A stretch of DNA of 64,000 nt from Actinoplanes sp. L3-i22 (GTDB lineage: Bacteria > Actinomycetota > Actinomycetes > Mycobacteriales > Micromonosporaceae): contig NZ_AP024745.1 of the NCBI RefSeq assembly GCF_019704555.1, positions 9,640,001 through 9,704,000 on the forward strand, read 5' to 3'. A program made the translations under genes and the position numbers. This document shows positions 24,761 through 33,985 of the stretch, in pieces. Below the pieces are notes generated by a model that saw only the letters and a program-made list of their open reading frames with translations, did not search any database and had not been told where the DNA came from. Position 1 is the stretch's first letter; each line of letters starts with the position of its first letter.

Positions 24761-25573
24761 TCAGGTGCGGGTGGCGGCTTCGGGGCCGGCCAGGCGCTGG
24801 GCGAGCCAGACCGGCAGGACCGAGAGGACGATCAGGATCGCGGCGACCACGTTGACGACCGGGGCCTGGTTCGGGCGGAACAGGTTGTTGAAGATCCAGA
24901 TCGGGAGCGTGGTGACCCCGGGGCCGGCGGTGAACGTGGTCACGATGATCTCGTCGAAGCTGAGCGCGAAGGCCAGCAGACCGCCGGCCAGCAGGGCCGA
25001 GCGGATCAGCGGGAACGTCACGTACCGGAAGGTCTGTAAGGGTGACGCGCCCAGGTCGGCCGAGGCGTCCTCGAGGTTGGTGCCGGTGCGGCGCAGCCGC
25101 GCCAGGACGTTGTTGTAGACGGTGACCACGCAGAACGTGGCGTGCCCGACAACCACCGAGAACAGGCCCTTGCCGATGCCGAGCTCGCCCATCACCGAGC
25201 GCCACGCGCTGTCCAGCGCGATGCCGGTGACGATGCCGGGCAGCGCGATCGGCAGCACGATCAGCAGCGACACGGTGTCCCGGCCGAAGAACTGGAAGCG
25301 CTGCACCGCGAACGCGACCATGGTGCCCAGGACCAGCGCGATCGCGGTCGCGCCGAGGCCGGCCTGAACCGAGGTGACCAGGGCCTGACGGGCGCCGTCG
25401 TTCTCCCACGCGGCCGACCACCAGCGGGTGGTCCAGTCGTGCGGCGGCCAGGCGAACGTGCGGTCGCCGTTGAACGAGTTGACCAGCACCAGCATCAGCG
25501 GCACGTAGATGAAGGTCAGCCCGATCGCCATGAACAGGCGCAGCGCCCAGCGGGCCGGGGCGGACAGCGTCAC
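24761..25573 (-). CDS. potC: polyamine-type ABC transporter permease (PotC-like)
   Basis: 270 residues with six predicted membrane helices and the permease EAA-type loop ASADLGASPLQTFRYVTFPLI. The last third matches PotC (LAFALSFDEIIVTTFTAG, LPIWIFNNL). The GTG at 25573 forms a GTGA overlap with potB and has GGAGGAG upstream. It is the last gene of the operon. Confidence 0.9.
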   Translation of the reverse strand: MTLSAPARWALRLFMAIGLTFIYVPLMLVLVNSFNGDRTFAWPPHDWTTRWWSAAWENDGARQALVTSVQAGLGATAIALVLGTMVAFAVQRFQFFGRDTVSLLIVLPIALPGIVTGIALDSAWRSVMGELGIGKGLFSVVVGHATFCVVTVYNNVLARLRRTGTNLEDASADLGASPLQTFRYVTFPLIRSALLAGGLLAFALSFDEIIVTTFTAGPGVTTLPIWIFNNLFRPNQAPVVNVVAAILIVLSVLPVWLAQRLAGPEAATRT

Positions 25574-26406
25574 AACTCCTCCAGGGCACCCGAGCGGCGA
25601 ACGGCTACCAGGTAGATCACCATGATCACGACCGGGACGGTGGCGATCGCGGCGGCGAACGGCAGGTTGTTGGCCGCGCCGATGTTGGCGTAGACCAGGT
25701 TGCCGATCAGCTGGGTCTTGCCGCCGACGATCTGCACGGCGATGTAGTCGCCGAGCGACAGCGAGAACGTGAAGATCGAGCCGGCGAAGACCGACGGGAT
25801 CAGGATCGGCAGCACCACCGCGCGGAACGTGCGGCCGGCCCGGGCGCCGAGGTCGGCGGAGGCCTCCAGGAGCGAGTCCGGGAGACGTTCCAGGCCGGCG
25901 TAGATCGGCAGGATCATGTACGGCAGCCACATGTAGGACAGCACCAGGATCGTCGCGAACAGCCCGTAGCCCGGGGTCGCGCCGAACACCGACTCGATCG
26001 GTCCGCCGTTGGCCAGCAGGACCCGCCAGGCGTACGCCTTGACCAGGTAGGACGCCCAGAGCGGAGTGAGGATCGCGATCACCAGCCAGTGCCGGGACCG
26101 CGGCCGGGCGACCTTGGCCATGAAGAACGCCATCGGCACGGCGAGCAGCACGCAGATCGCCGTGACCGAGGCCGCCACCCCGAGGCTGCGCAGGGTGACG
26201 TTGCGGTACACCTCCTCGGTGAGGATGGTCCGGAAGTTCGCCAGGGAGAACGTCCGGACCATCTCGCCGGTGAAGCCGTTCACCGTCCAGAAGGCCGACA
26301 CCAGCAGCACCGCGAGCGCGCCGAGATACGCGACGACCAGCCACAGCAGGGGTGCGGAGAGCAGGGCCGCCAGGCGCAGGCGGGGATGCCGGTGCAGGAA
26401 ACTCAT
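25570..26406 (-). CDS. potB: polyamine-type ABC transporter permease (PotB-like)
   Basis: 278 residues, six membrane helices, with the loop EASADLGARAGRTFRAVVLPI and the PotB-like stretch SLSLGDYIAVQIVGGKTQLIGNL. It starts 1 nt after the potD stop and ends in a GTGA overlap with potC. Confidence 0.9.
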   Translation of the reverse strand: MSFLHRHPRLRLAALLSAPLLWLVVAYLGALAVLLVSAFWTVNGFTGEMVRTFSLANFRTILTEEVYRNVTLRSLGVAASVTAICVLLAVPMAFFMAKVARPRSRHWLVIAILTPLWASYLVKAYAWRVLLANGGPIESVFGATPGYGLFATILVLSYMWLPYMILPIYAGLERLPDSLLEASADLGARAGRTFRAVVLPILIPSVFAGSIFTFSLSLGDYIAVQIVGGKTQLIGNLVYANIGAANNLPFAAAIATVPVVIMVIYLVAVRRSGALEEL

Positions 26407-26407
26407 C

Positions 26408-27610
26408 TCAGCCCTTGATCGTCGTCCAGGCCTGGGTCCAGGCCGAGTAGTCCTTGCAGGTCACGTCGGTGCGGCCGTCGACGCACTGGGCGAGCGGCGT
26501 GGTCCAGTACCAGACCTGGTCGAAGTAGGACTCGTCGTCCGCGTGGAACGTCTTGCAGTGGTTCTTGTCGGCGGTCTGCTCACACGCGAGCTTGTTCGAC
26601 GGGGCCTCCCCGAACCACTCGGCGACCTGGGCGTTCGCCTTCGGCGAGACGATGTAGTTCATCCACAGGTAGCCGCAGTTCGGGTGCTTGGCCTTGGCCG
26701 CGATCATCCAGGTGTCGGACCAGCCGGTCGCGCCCTCGGTGGGCAGCACCGACTCGACCGGCGCCTTGTCGGCCTGCGCCAGGTTGACGATGACCTGCCA
26801 GGACGTACCCAGGACGGAGTTGCCGGACTTGAACGCCTGGACCTCCTTGGTGTAGTCCGACCAGTACTCGCCGATGTTCTTGTTCTGCTCCTTGAGCAGG
26901 CTGACCGCGGCGTCGAACTGCTTGTCGTCCAGCGCGTAGGGGTTCTTGATCCCCAGGTCCGGCTTGGTCTTCATCAGGTAGAGCGCGGCGTCGGCGATGT
27001 AGATCGGCGAGTCGTACGCGGTGATCTTGCCCTTGTACGGCGAGTTCGCGTCGAACACCGCGCCCCACGACGTCGGCGCCGGCGTGACCGTGTTCTTGTT
27101 GTACATCAGCACGTTCGCGCCCCGGCCGTGCGGAATGCCGTAGGCGACGCCGTCGACCGAGTTCCAGGCCTTGTTCTTCAGCCCGTCGAAGATGTCCTGG
27201 TAGTTCGCGACCAGGTCGGTGTTCACCGGCGCGACGTCCCCGCCGTAGATCAGCCGCAGCGACGCGTCGCCGGAGGCCGAGACCACGTCGTAGTCGCCGG
27301 TCTTCATCAGGGTCACCATCTCGTCCGAGGTGGCGGCGACCTTGTTGTTGACCTGGCAGCCGGTCTCCTTCTCGAACGGCGTGACCCAGTCGACGCTCTT
27401 GTCGGTGGTGCCGTCCTCGACGTAGCCGGCCCACGACACGATGTTGACCGTGCCCTCGCCGGCGCCGAGCGCCGCCAGCTTGTCGATCTTCGGGACGGTG
27501 AGGCCGCCCGGGCCGGAGCCGGTCGAGCCGCCGCCGCTGTCCCCGCACGCGGCCAGCGTGAGCACGCCCACCGCCAGTACCGCCGTCATCCATCTGCCGT
27601 TATGCCGCAT
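26408..27610 (-). CDS. potD: extracellular solute-binding lipoprotein (PotD-like)
   Basis: 400 residues with a lipoprotein signal (lipobox LAAC, Cys22) followed by a Gly/Ser linker. The mature domain has PotD-like motifs: VNIVSWAGYVEDG, TSDEMVTLMKTGDYDVVSASGD, and VAYGIPHGRGANVLMYN. It should capture a polyamine or related amine outside the cell. It overlaps potA by 11 nt. Confidence 0.9.
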   Translation of the reverse strand: MRHNGRWMTAVLAVGVLTLAACGDSGGGSTGSGPGGLTVPKIDKLAALGAGEGTVNIVSWAGYVEDGTTDKSVDWVTPFEKETGCQVNNKVAATSDEMVTLMKTGDYDVVSASGDASLRLIYGGDVAPVNTDLVANYQDIFDGLKNKAWNSVDGVAYGIPHGRGANVLMYNKNTVTPAPTSWGAVFDANSPYKGKITAYDSPIYIADAALYLMKTKPDLGIKNPYALDDKQFDAAVSLLKEQNKNIGEYWSDYTKEVQAFKSGNSVLGTSWQVIVNLAQADKAPVESVLPTEGATGWSDTWMIAAKAKHPNCGYLWMNYIVSPKANAQVAEWFGEAPSNKLACEQTADKNHCKTFHADDESYFDQVWYWTTPLAQCVDGRTDVTCKDYSAWTQAWTTIKG

Positions 27611-28610
27611 CCGCGTTGTCCTTTCCGAGGGGGATTTCGATCACGTGCTCGTCAAGCCAGCTGAGCCGGACCCGCTGCCCCCGCAGCCCGGTTCGGAGCG
27701 TGCGGTTCTGCTCCACGACGACCATCCGGGCGCCGGCGTCCAGGTCCACCACGTAGCGGGTCATCGCACCCGCGTAGATCACTTCCGCGACGACGCCGTT
27801 GTGCGCGCCCTCGGTCGAGATGTCCACTTTTTCAGGACGTACTGAGAAATTTCCGTCGCGACCCACCAGCGCCTTCGCGACCTCCCCGCTGAACACGTTG
27901 GACGTGCCGACGAAGCCGGCCACGAACGCGGTCGCCGGCTTCTCGTAGACCGCGGACGGCGTGCCGACCTGCACGATCCGGCCGGCGTCGAAGACCGCGA
28001 CCCGGTCGCTCATGGTCAGCGCCTCGTCCTGGTCGTGCGTCACGAAGACGAACGTGATGCCGACCTCGCGCTGGATCGCCTTCAGCTCCACCTGCATCTG
28101 CTCGCGCAGCTTGAGGTCGAGCGCGCCGAGCGGCTCGTCCAGCAGCAGCACCTTCGGCCGGTTGACCAGCGCCCGGGCCAGGGCGACGCGCTGCCGCTGG
28201 CCACCGGACATGGCGGCCGGCTTGCGCTTACCGAAGCCTTCTAGTCGGACGCTGGCCAGGGCCTGCTCGGCGCGCTCGCGACGGTCCCGCTTGCCGACCT
28301 TGCGGACCTTCAGGCCGTACTCGACGTTCTCGATCACGCTGAGGTGCGGGAACAGCGCGTAGTCCTGGAAGACCGTGTTCACGTCGCGCTCGAACGGCGC
28401 CAGCCGGGTGACGTCCCGGCCGGCCAGCTCGACCGTGCCGGCGGTGGGCAGCTCGAAGCCGGCGATCATCCGCAGCACCGTGGTCTTGCCGGAGCCGGAC
28501 GGGCCGAGCATCGAGAAGAACTCGCCGTCGGCGATCTCCAGGTCGACGCCGGCCACCGCCTCCACGCTGCCGAAGGACTTGCGCAGGCCGGACAGTTTGA
28601 TCGCACTCAT
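27600..28610 (-). CDS. potA: ABC transporter ATPase (PotA-like)
   Basis: 336 residues. Walker A GPSGSGKTTV, Q-loop, signature MSGGQRQRVALARAL, Walker B VLLLDEPLGALD, and a C-terminal TOBE domain (about 240-336) as in polyamine importers. Start overlaps the dehydrogenase stop as ATGA. Confidence 0.93.
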   Translation of the reverse strand: MSAIKLSGLRKSFGSVEAVAGVDLEIADGEFFSMLGPSGSGKTTVLRMIAGFELPTAGTVELAGRDVTRLAPFERDVNTVFQDYALFPHLSVIENVEYGLKVRKVGKRDRRERAEQALASVRLEGFGKRKPAAMSGGQRQRVALARALVNRPKVLLLDEPLGALDLKLREQMQVELKAIQREVGITFVFVTHDQDEALTMSDRVAVFDAGRIVQVGTPSAVYEKPATAFVAGFVGTSNVFSGEVAKALVGRDGNFSVRPEKVDISTEGAHNGVVAEVIYAGAMTRYVVDLDAGARMVVVEQNRTLRTGLRGQRVRLSWLDEHVIEIPLGKDNADAA

Positions 28611-30022
28611 GCGCTCACACTCACGAATCTCAGCTCGGTCATCTCGTTGATCGCGTAGGCCGGCCCCTCCCGGGTGTTGCCGGCGTCGCCGACACCCCCG
28701 TAGGGCTGCTGGTCGGCGCGGAAGGTCGGCACGTCGTTGATCAGCACGCCGCCGAACCGCAGCTCGTTCGCGGCCCGCAGGGCCGCGGCCAGGTCCGGGG
28801 TGAAGACTCCGGCCTGCAGTCGCGCTTCGCTGTCATTGGCCATCGAGATGGCTTCGCCAATTTCGCCGTACGGCGTGACCGTCACCACCGGCCCGAACAC
28901 CTCCTGGCGATAGACGTCCAGGTGGCGGGCGGGATCGGCGACGACAGCCGGCGTCAGGATCGGGCCCTGCCGCTCGCCGCCGGTGACCTCCGCGCCGGCG
29001 GCCCGGGCGGCGGCCAGCCAGTCGGCGACCCGGTCGGCGGCGGCCGCGGAGATCATCGGGCCCAGTTCGGTCCGCTCGTCGAGCGGATCGCCGAGCCGCA
29101 GCGTCGCGACCGTCTCCCGCAGCAGGCCGAGCACCTCGTCGTAGACCGAGCGGTGGGCCAGCACCCGCTGGGTGGAGATGCAGACCTGCCCGGCGTACGC
29201 GAAGCCGCCGCGCCGGATCGCGGCGACCGCCCGCCGCAGGTCAGCGCCCGGCTCGATGATCACCGGGGCGTTCGAGCCCAGTTCGAGCAGCACCCGCTTG
29301 CCGGCCGCGATCCGCTGGATCCGCCGGCCCACCGGCACGCTCCCGGTGAACGACACCACGGCCGGCACCGGGTGCTCGACCAGCGGCGTGCCGGTCTCCG
29401 GCCCGGTCCCGGTCACCACCGAGATCCAGTCGCCCGGCAGCCCGGCCTCGACCAGCAGGTCGACCAGCCGGATGGCCGAGATCGGGGTCAGCTCGGCCGG
29501 TTTGAGCACGATCGGGCAGCCGGCCGCGATCGCCGGGCCCAGCTTGTGCGCCACCAGGTTGAGCGGGAAGTTGAACGGGGTGATCGCGGCGACCACGCCG
29601 GCCGGGTGCCGGACCGCGAAGCCGAGCCGGCCCGCGCCGCCCCGCGAGGCGTCCATCGGGATCAGCTCGCCGGACAGCTTGCGGGCCTCGACCGCGGAGA
29701 AGCGGAAGGTGTCCGCGGCCCGGGCCGCCTCGGCGCGGGCGTCCACGATCGGCTTGCCGGCCTCCCGGGCGATCGTGACCGCGAACTCCTCGACCCGCTC
29801 GGTCAGCGTCTCGGCGGCCCGCTCCAGCACCTCGGCCCGGGCGTGCTGCGGGAAATCCCGTCGTTCGAGCACCTTCGCGGCGGCCGCGCAGGCATCCGCC
29901 ACATGGGCCGGGGTCAATGCCGGGACGCGGCCGACCGGGGCGCCGTCCCAGGGACTGCGCACCTCGATCCACTCGGCGGCGCTCACCGGGCGACCGCCGA
30001 TCCGGGCCGGAACCTGCAACAC
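28607..30022 (-). CDS. NAD(P)-dependent aldehyde dehydrogenase
   Basis: 471 residues with the Asn in ITPFNFPLN, the Glu in LLELGSNAP and the catalytic Cys281 in AGQVCISTQR. The C-terminal motif is GGVGDAGNTREGP, where most families have K-[ST]-G, a small deviation. It is the first gene of a tightly packed operon with the Pot transporter, so it may oxidise aldehydes from imported polyamines or amines; substrate is inferred from context only. A plus-strand PucR gene diverges from it. Confidence 0.9.
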   Translation of the reverse strand: MLQVPARIGGRPVSAAEWIEVRSPWDGAPVGRVPALTPAHVADACAAAAKVLERRDFPQHARAEVLERAAETLTERVEEFAVTIAREAGKPIVDARAEAARAADTFRFSAVEARKLSGELIPMDASRGGAGRLGFAVRHPAGVVAAITPFNFPLNLVAHKLGPAIAAGCPIVLKPAELTPISAIRLVDLLVEAGLPGDWISVVTGTGPETGTPLVEHPVPAVVSFTGSVPVGRRIQRIAAGKRVLLELGSNAPVIIEPGADLRRAVAAIRRGGFAYAGQVCISTQRVLAHRSVYDEVLGLLRETVATLRLGDPLDERTELGPMISAAAADRVADWLAAARAAGAEVTGGERQGPILTPAVVADPARHLDVYRQEVFGPVVTVTPYGEIGEAISMANDSEARLQAGVFTPDLAAALRAANELRFGGVLINDVPTFRADQQPYGGVGDAGNTREGPAYAINEMTELRFVSVSA

Positions 30023-30081
30023 TTGTGAACCTCCTGCGACGTTCCGGTCACCGTAGGGGCAGCGGAGCGTGCTGGTAAATG

Positions 30082-30127
30082 GACATCCGTCCAGTCCTTA
30101 CGCAGACGCGTTGTGCGGCCGTACAGT
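30082..30127. promoter_or_regulatory. operator and promoter between aldehyde dehydrogenase and pucR
   Basis: TGGAC-ATCC-GTCCA (30082-30095) is a perfect 5-4-5 palindrome. TTACGC (30100-30105 region) and TACAGT (30122-30127) form a promoter for pucR, 6 nt from its ATG. The palindrome would lie at the -35 side of that promoter and within 60 bp of the dehydrogenase start. Confidence 0.55.
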
Positions 30128-30133
30128 CCCGCC

Positions 30134-31606
30134 ATGACCCTGCGTCTGGCCGATGTGCTCGCCGATCCCGACCTGAGCCTGCGCCTGGTCGACGGCGCGC
30201 TGGCCGCGCTGAACCGGCCGGTCCGCTGGGTCGCGGTCACCGAGCTGGCCGACCCGCGGCCGTTCCTCAGCGGCGGCGAGCTGGTGCTGACCACCGGGCT
30301 GAGCCAGCGGTCGGCGCGGGCGCAGCGCGAGTTCGTGGCCCGGGTCGCCGAGGGCAAGGCGGCCGGGCTGGGCTTCGGGATCGGGCTGAGCCACGACAAG
30401 ATCCCGGCCGGGACGCTCGCCGAGGCGCGGGTGCACGGGTTGCCGGTGCTGGAGATCCCGTACGAGACGCCGTTCATCGCGGTCGACCGGTTCGTCGCCG
30501 ACCGGATCCTCGAGGAGCAGTACGGCCGGTTCGCCGACCTGCTCGACGAGCACGACACGCTGGCCAAGTCGCTGCTCTCCGGGCGCGGGCTGGGCGCGCT
30601 GATCGAGTCGCTGCACCAGATCCTGGGCGCGCCGGCGATGGTGCTCGACGTCTACGGCGGGGTGCTGGCGACCGCGCCGGAGAGCGCCGCCTGGCCGGTG
30701 GAGCAGATCCTGTTCGCGGCCCGCGGGGGCGGCACCTCCCAGGATCAGCCGGCGATCCTGCCGATCACGGTGGAGGACAGTGTGGAGGCGTACCTCTGCT
30801 GTCGCCGGCCACGGCGGTCGGCGGACGTGTTGCCGTACGCGGTCAGTCTGGTCGGTCTTGAACTTGCCCGGCGGCGCGCCGAGCTGGCCGGCAAACGGCA
30901 GCTGGCCGGGCAGGTCCTGGAGGATCTGGTCCGCGGCATCATCGGTGGCCCGGAGGCGGAGCGCCGCCTCGCGCCGTTCGGGATCCGCGCCACCGACGAG
31001 CACGCGCTGCTGGTCGCGACGGTCGCCGCGGCCGACGGGCGGCGACTGCTGACCGCTCCCCCGCTGCCCGGCGGCACCACCGCGGTCGTCGAGGACTGCC
31101 TGATCGCGGTGCTGGAGCCGGGGCAGTCGGCGCGCGACGCCGCGCAGCTGCTGCACGCCCACCTGAGCCGGCACGGCGACCCGGCCCGGGTCGGCGTCGG
31201 CGGCTGGTACACCGGGATGACCGGTCTGCGGTGGAGCTACTACGAGGCGCACGAGGCGATGACCCGCGCCCCGGGCATCAACGAGCGCGAGCAGATGAGC
31301 CTCTCCGGCCTGCTGCTGGCCAGTGAGGACGTGCCGCTGCGGGACCTGGCCCGGGACGTGCTGCGCCCGCTGCGCGACTTCGACGCCGAGCACGGCGGGG
31401 CGCTGGTCGAGACGCTGCGCGCCTATCTGGACGAGAACGGGTCGGTCGCGGCGGTCGCCGGGCGGCTGATCGTGCACCGCAACACGGTCCGGTACCGCTT
31501 GGAGCAGATCGAGCGGCTGACCGGCCGCTCGCTGACCGCCACCGCCGACCGGGTCCAGTTGTGGCTGGCGCTGTCCGCCACACGCCTGGACACCGACCGA
31601 CGCTGA
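30134..31606 (+). CDS. PucR-family transcriptional regulator
   Basis: 490 residues. N-terminal PucR domain (LRLADVLADPDLSLRLVDG...LADPRPFLSGGELVLTTGL), a middle region, and a C-terminal PucR helix-turn-helix (LRAYLDENGSVAAVAGRLIVHRNTVRYRLEQIERLTG, about 430-470). ATG 30134 is 6 nt after TACAGT, so leaderless start is likely. It is divergent from the dehydrogenase/pot operon and is its probable regulator, as in purine and amine catabolic loci. Confidence 0.9.
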   Translation: MTLRLADVLADPDLSLRLVDGALAALNRPVRWVAVTELADPRPFLSGGELVLTTGLSQRSARAQREFVARVAEGKAAGLGFGIGLSHDKIPAGTLAEARVHGLPVLEIPYETPFIAVDRFVADRILEEQYGRFADLLDEHDTLAKSLLSGRGLGALIESLHQILGAPAMVLDVYGGVLATAPESAAWPVEQILFAARGGGTSQDQPAILPITVEDSVEAYLCCRRPRRSADVLPYAVSLVGLELARRRAELAGKRQLAGQVLEDLVRGIIGGPEAERRLAPFGIRATDEHALLVATVAAADGRRLLTAPPLPGGTTAVVEDCLIAVLEPGQSARDAAQLLHAHLSRHGDPARVGVGGWYTGMTGLRWSYYEAHEAMTRAPGINEREQMSLSGLLLASEDVPLRDLARDVLRPLRDFDAEHGGALVETLRAYLDENGSVAAVAGRLIVHRNTVRYRLEQIERLTGRSLTATADRVQLWLALSATRLDTDRR

Positions 31607-31650
31607 TCCTTACGATCATCGCCTCTACTCGATTGATCACGGGGATCACG

Positions 31651-33243
31651 TTGCGACGACTTCCTCTGCTCGCGGCCGCCATCGCGGTGCTGCTGCCGGC
31701 CACCCTGTTGAGCACCACCGGATCGGCGTCGGCCGCCTCCGGCAAACTCACCGTCAAGACCTACGACCGGGCCGGCAAGGTCTTCAAGACCCCGGTCCGG
31801 ATCATGAACAACACCACGCTGGCGACCTATTCGGCGACCAGCTTCACGGCTAAGGCCCTGCCCAAGGGCGCCTACACGGTGTTCATGGACATCAACAACA
31901 CCAAGGACGGCATCGACGGGCTGGGCACCGACACGATCGGGGCGCTGATCGTCAGCGTCCCGGCGAGCTCGGTCAGCGTCACGTTCGACGCGCGCAAGGG
32001 CAAGCCGGTCAACGTCCGGCTGGACCAGAGCCCGGGCGACGGCTACACGCCGACCGTGCGGGCGGCGCTCTGCCCGGGCTACATCGGCTCGATGGCCGAG
32101 ATCGACGCGTGGAACCACCCGGGACAGCTCTTCGTCATCCCGAACAGCTCGAAGCAGCTGAAGTTCGCGTACTCGGCGGTCTGGGAGAACACCGACGCCG
32201 GCAACGCGTGGATCGTGTCCGGCGGGGTCCGGACCGGGGTGCCGGCCGGGGTCAGCAGCACGGTCAAGGCGTCCTCGCTGGCCACCGTCACCGCCGTCGC
32301 CCGGCGCGGGCCGGCCGGCGGCGTCATCAACAGCATCCGGCTGTACGAGCAGGACCAGTGCCGGGCCGGGTACGGCACCGTGGCCGCCAACGGGGAGACG
32401 CCCCAGGTGGGCCGGATCCGCGCCACGCCCGGCAAGTGGACGCTGGAGGCGGAGTGGTCGGGGACCGAGACGACCGGGGATATTCCGTTCATCGGTAACG
32501 ACTCGCGCAAGCTGACGCTGACCGCCGGTCAGAAGATCGGGAAGACGTTCTTCGCCTCGGCCTGGGGCCCCGGGTTCCATGTCCCGGAGATGTCCGGCAA
32601 GACGGTGAGCTTCGGCACCGACAAGATGTTCAGCGACCCGGCCGCCCCGGAGATGTTCGAGGCCAGCCAGAAGTCCCTGGTCACCCTGACCGGTAGCAAG
32701 AACGCCCTGGTCAAGCGGCAGTGGCGGACCGGCTGGGGGGACGCCGGCGACCCGCAGTTCACCGCGAAGATCACCAAGGCCGGCTGGTACATCATGCGGG
32801 TCGACGCCACCCGGTACCGGCCCGGCCTGGTCTACCCGGCCGACCTGCTCTCGCCCCGGGTCCAGGCGATCTTCCGGATGCGACTGGACCCGAAGGCGAA
32901 GCCGCGCCTGGTCGACACGCTGCTGCCGCGGCTGGTGCCGAGTGGCCTGAACCAGCTCAACCAGGGACCGGCCGGCGGCAAGACGGTCGTGCAGATCAAG
33001 CCGGAGCGCGGCACCTGGAACCCGGACGTGGCCCGCGGCACGGCGACCGTCAAGACGGTCACCCTGCAGGTGTCGTACGACGGGACGACCTGGAAGTCGA
33101 TGCCGGTCAAGAAGACCGGCACGACCTGGGCGGGCACGGTCACCAACCCGGCGAGCGGGACGGTCTGGCTGCGCAGCCGGATCACCAGCACGAGCGGGGC
33201 ATACGCGCAGGTCGCCATCGCCCGCGCGTACGCCGTCGGCTAG
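31651..33243 (+). CDS. large secreted protein of unknown function
   Basis: 530 residues after a TTG start (31651) with GGGGATCA just upstream; no nearby ATG or GTG fits. It starts LRRLPLLAAAIAVLLPATLL with a signal peptide ending near SASAA, then has repeated beta-rich segments. The first (about 30-115) looks like a carboxypeptidase-regulatory or Cna B-like fold (GKLTVKTYDRAGKVFKTPV, LPKGAYTVFMDI); the last (about 450-530) resembles a fibronectin- or Ig-like domain. I do not recognise an enzyme. Its 5' end overlaps nothing; it lies 45 nt after pucR and converges with the small-protein operon. Confidence 0.75.
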   Translation: MRRLPLLAAAIAVLLPATLLSTTGSASAASGKLTVKTYDRAGKVFKTPVRIMNNTTLATYSATSFTAKALPKGAYTVFMDINNTKDGIDGLGTDTIGALIVSVPASSVSVTFDARKGKPVNVRLDQSPGDGYTPTVRAALCPGYIGSMAEIDAWNHPGQLFVIPNSSKQLKFAYSAVWENTDAGNAWIVSGGVRTGVPAGVSSTVKASSLATVTAVARRGPAGGVINSIRLYEQDQCRAGYGTVAANGETPQVGRIRATPGKWTLEAEWSGTETTGDIPFIGNDSRKLTLTAGQKIGKTFFASAWGPGFHVPEMSGKTVSFGTDKMFSDPAAPEMFEASQKSLVTLTGSKNALVKRQWRTGWGDAGDPQFTAKITKAGWYIMRVDATRYRPGLVYPADLLSPRVQAIFRMRLDPKAKPRLVDTLLPRLVPSGLNQLNQGPAGGKTVVQIKPERGTWNPDVARGTATVKTVTLQVSYDGTTWKSMPVKKTGTTWAGTVTNPASGTVWLRSRITSTSGAYAQVAIARAYAVG

Positions 33244-33261
33244 CGGGTCAGGCGGCTCGGA

Positions 33262-33296
33262 GGCTTGCCGGGGATCTCCGACACCCCCGGCAAGCC
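33262..33296. terminator. bidirectional terminator
   Basis: GGCTTGCCGGGG (33262-33273) pairs perfectly with CCCCGGCAAGCC (33285-33296), 12 bp, loop 11 nt. It lies between the secreted-protein stop (33243) and the stop of the minus-strand small gene (33314). Confidence 0.8.
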
Positions 33297-33313
33297 GGGC
33301 CTCGCGCCTGCCG

Positions 33314-33574
33314 TCAGCAGGCGACCTCGCTGAGCACCGTGGGGATCGGGCCGCCCATCGGCGCACCCATCGGCAGGACGGCCACCGGCTCGAGAGCCGG
33401 CTCGCCGATGGCCTGGGCAGCGGCCGTCGCGAACCCCTCGGCGGCGTCGATGGCCTCCAGCGCGATGCCGCGGCGCTCACCCAACTGGACGCACCGCGCC
33501 GCAGCCAGTTCCGCCCGTAGCGACGTCAACCTGGTGAGGCAGTCGTCCATGAGAGCCAACATCTGATCATGCAT
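33314..33574 (-). CDS. 86-residue protein with terminal cysteine, unknown
   Basis: Starts MHDQMLALMDDCLTRL with AGGAGG 8 nt before the ATG, a strong ribosome site. The first two thirds are helical (LRAELAAARCVQLGERRG), the last third is rich in Met, Gly and Pro (VLPMGAPMGGPIPTV) and ends in ...EVAC. No family recognised and no modification enzyme nearby. It follows the lysine-rich peptide gene by 64 nt and probably shares its transcript. Confidence 0.7.
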   Translation of the reverse strand: MHDQMLALMDDCLTRLTSLRAELAAARCVQLGERRGIALEAIDAAEGFATAAAQAIGEPALEPVAVLPMGAPMGGPIPTVLSEVAC

Positions 33575-33638
33575 GGTGAACGCCTCCTAGCCACACACCG
33601 CGAACAGGCCGCCGCCTCACGACGACGGCCTGACGGGG

Positions 33639-33695
33639 TCACTTCTTCTTCTTGTTCTTCTTGTCCTTCTTCGACTTCTTCTTGTTCTTGGCCAT
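33639..33695 (-). CDS. 18-residue lysine-rich microprotein
   Basis: Reading frame M-A-K-N-K-K-K-S then ending in N-K-K-K-K-stop: 12 of 18 residues are Lys, all AAG. GAGGGGGG about 6 nt before the ATG makes a strong ribosome site, which is why I count it as a gene despite its size. It would be a basic, disordered peptide. It lies upstream of the 86-residue gene in the same direction. Confidence 0.55.
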   Translation of the reverse strand: MAKNKKKSKKDKKNKKKK

Positions 33696-33939
33696 CTCAG
33701 CCCCCCTCTGATCGGCGTGCACAGCAGGCTCGATCGTAGGCTCCGCACCGAGCCAAGGGATACCGTTTGGTCACTCGCGGTAGATCCTACGTTTACTTCT
33801 TGTTCTCCCGGTTAGCGACTTGTGAAATCTCGACACCCGGGACGCACAGCCACATCGTGGACACCCGCGATCACCTGGGAGCGCGCCCGGCGGACCCGGG
33901 AAAACCGCAGGCAGCCGTAGGAATGTGCCAAAACGCGAG
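33696..33939. other. 244-bp gap, upstream region of the small-protein unit
   Basis: Contains the likely promoter region of the microprotein gene on the minus strand. A relatively AT-rich part at 33760-33830 is visible, but no unambiguous promoter pair. No gene seen on either strand. Confidence 0.4.
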
Positions 33940-33963
33940 CGGCCGGCCCCGAGGGGCCGGCCG
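33940..33963 (-). terminator. terminator after STAS gene
   Basis: CGGCCGGCCC / GGGCCGGCCG, 10-bp stem with 4-nt loop, followed on the minus strand by CTCGCGTTTTGG. It lies 23 nt after the STAS stop. Confidence 0.8.
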
Positions 33964-33985
33964 GTGGATCCGTGGCAGAGGTCGG

